A stretch of DNA of 64,000 nt from Sipunculus nudus (taxonomy: Eukaryota > Annelida > Sipuncula > Golfingiida > Sipunculidae): contig CM049319.1 in NCBI GenBank assembly GCA_026874595.1, forward strand, positions 55,357,417-55,421,416, in the 5' to 3' direction. This document shows positions 62,454 through 64,000 of this stretch, piece after piece (within the stretch, counting starts at the first letter, position 1; every line of letters begins with the position of its first letter). Made by a program: the position numbers and the translations under genes. The notes beneath the pieces are model-generated. The model did no database searches. It was not told the origin of the DNA and saw nothing but the letters and a program-made list of their open reading frames with translations.

Positions 62454-63854
62454 CTAGCCGATAAACCCGGTATACCGGGCATATTACCCGGGGTTTGGGA
62501 GATATATTAACTGAGATGTGGATTTTTTTTTATTCTAAAAGATAACAGAAAATATTTTTTTCCAGTGAGAAACTGTCTTAATAAAATATGTATAAATATG
62601 TTTTATATTTATTTTGTGGCGCTGTGCTCGTGGCAAGAAATTCATACCATGGTATGTTTTCTTAAAACGACCTGATCAGTGATGAGGTTTACATTGCGGA
62701 CCGGAATTAGACGCGGGGGCATTCAGGTTTTCGATGATGTTTGACTGGATTCTATCGTTGGACATATAAAGATTAGGTTGATGTGAGGAACACATGAAAG
62801 ATTTATTTAATGTACGTTGCAAGGAAACTGTTCCTGAAGAGAGAAACAGAAATATGCATATCTCGTCAGTAGCAGAAGCGGACCAAATGGCACTCCATGC
62901 AGAGGGTCCGTATCCCATTTCAAGCCATTTTTCAACCCCCATTTTTCAACCTTTTTCTATTTTCATGGTATCAGACAAATTTTGGGACCTGAAACCCCCG
63001 CCACCACTCCACCCCACCTCACCCCTGTTCCTGAATTTGGGTCCTTCAATTAGGTTTTGTCATTAATCCTCCAGGGTTGAACTCTCTAATTCATAAATGT
63101 GAAACATGTGTTTTTTTCTCTTTTACTAACCACGCACGTGGGTGAGAGCCTTGTTCATATTTAAAGGCCAGACATGCTCAAATCCCTCATTGAAAGCAAG
63201 CGTTATTCAAATGAACAATAGTCCTTTGAGGTTGAATGACCATGATGCCCGCATTCCGGTCAATGCCGAAGGCAGTTCGGCTGTGCTCGCTTACCTCCGT
63301 GCAAGTCAATAAAAACTGAAAAGTCACTCCAAATTTTACATGAAAATGATTTATTCTCATATCGCCTATGTCACTGAAGGGATAATAACCTTTAAAATGA
63401 TGTATGGCACAGTATTGTACACAACGCGGTTTCAGATAACATTTCGAACAGAGTGTGAACCGAATTCCTTTTATAAGTATTAGATACATACATATTAAAA
63501 ATCTGTTATTATATCCGAAATAAAAATTACAGAATTTATTTTTAACTTATCTTGATAACATAATATTATACGTTATTCATTTATTTGAAATGCAGCCTAA
63601 GCGTCTTATTGCTGGATAAAGGGATTACTTCCGTCTGTTGTCCTTTTGCCACCCCGGTTTAGCCATACTCTGTTATACATAAGTAGAGGCAATGGGATCA
63701 CTGAAATTTTCACAACTGCAATTTCAGGACTGGTACGGGCCAAGCCGCCTATTTCCTCATTTATTTTAACTTGTTGAAAGGATTACAGCCATGTTATGTA
63801 CACGGAATGTATTGTTAGGTCTATGATGTAAATTTTCACCAAAAAATCTATATA

Positions 63855-63957
63855 CAGTGGAGCTTCTCCCAGTGGGCACCTCCATATAGTGGACACTTCT
63901 ATTAAATGGGCAGTTTGACAATGTCCTAAGGGTGTCCACTTCATAGAGGCTTCACTG
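63855..63957. mobile_element. pogo/Tigger-like mini-element, TA flanked
   Basis: This 103-bp palindromic element starts CAGTGGAGCTTCTCCCAGTG and ends with TAGAGGCTTCACTG. The TA dinucleotide stands directly outside both ends (63853-63854 and 63958-63959). CAGTGGAACCTC-type ends inserted at TA are typical of pogo/Tigger elements of the Tc1/mariner superfamily. It is non-coding. Confidence 0.7.
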
Positions 63958-64000
63958 TATGGAAACATTAACTGACGGGGTTATAGCCATGCCTTAGTTC

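Larger units (their letters stand above)
49111..64000. other. Upstream / intergenic DNA, no supported gene
   Basis: To the right of the putative Hv1 promoter I see only repeats and AT-rich sequence. The stretches 49575-51640, 51950-56050 and 60860-61060 hold short open frames without domains or convincing splice sites. A somewhat GC-richer block at 58930-59230 has an open plus-strand frame of 62 codons but no recognisable protein. A frame at 62794-63066 (plus) is similarly unassigned. Confidence 0.5.

Overview
This window looks like nuclear DNA from a marine invertebrate, most likely a mollusc and perhaps a bivalve. It is AT-rich and gene-poor, with long introns. It carries many microsatellites, pure G or C runs of up to 30 bases, tRNA-derived SINE-like units, non-autonomous DNA transposons and RTE-type 3' tails. 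The species cannot be named from the sequence alone. No bacterial, phage or CRISPR feature was seen.

One gene can be reconstructed: a voltage-gated proton channel (Hv1, vertebrate symbol HVCN1) on the minus strand. Four exons join in perfect phase (phases 2, 2, 1, 0) and give 256 codons without a stop. Exon 1 is 48916-48938 (start codon and acidic N-terminus; the least certain exon). Exon 2 is 18696-18827 (acidic cytoplasmic N-terminus). Exon 3 is 16745-16869 (helix S1 with the selectivity-filter aspartate). Exon 4 is 9910-10397 (S1-S2 loop and most of S2). The rest of the channel (end of S2, S3, the S4 sensor and the C-terminal coiled coil) was not found and probably lies beyond the left edge. 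The loop of about 147 residues between S1 and S2, against roughly 15 in human Hv1, is the most interesting protein feature. Upstream of exon 1 sit an NRF-1-like palindrome and CCAAT boxes.

Layout: 1-9909 is intron 4, 10398-16744 intron 3, 16870-18695 intron 2 and 18828-48915 intron 1 (30 kb). Positions 48939-64000 are upstream and intergenic DNA. All of these are full of repeats. They include two PIF/Harbinger-like MITEs (6.6 and 11.3 kb), a 110-nt hairpin (17.3 kb), a hAT-like non-autonomous family (32.6 and 47.2 kb), an inverted pair around an AT-rich core (23.6-25.7 kb) and a 115-bp-arm foldback (37.5 kb). Also present are two dispersed families with many copies, pogo/Tigger-like mini-elements, minisatellites (38.1 and 57.5 kb) and a trinucleotide-derived satellite (61.1-61.7 kb).

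No second protein-coding gene is supported. The other open reading frames found are short, fall in repeats or low-complexity DNA, and show no recognisable domain.
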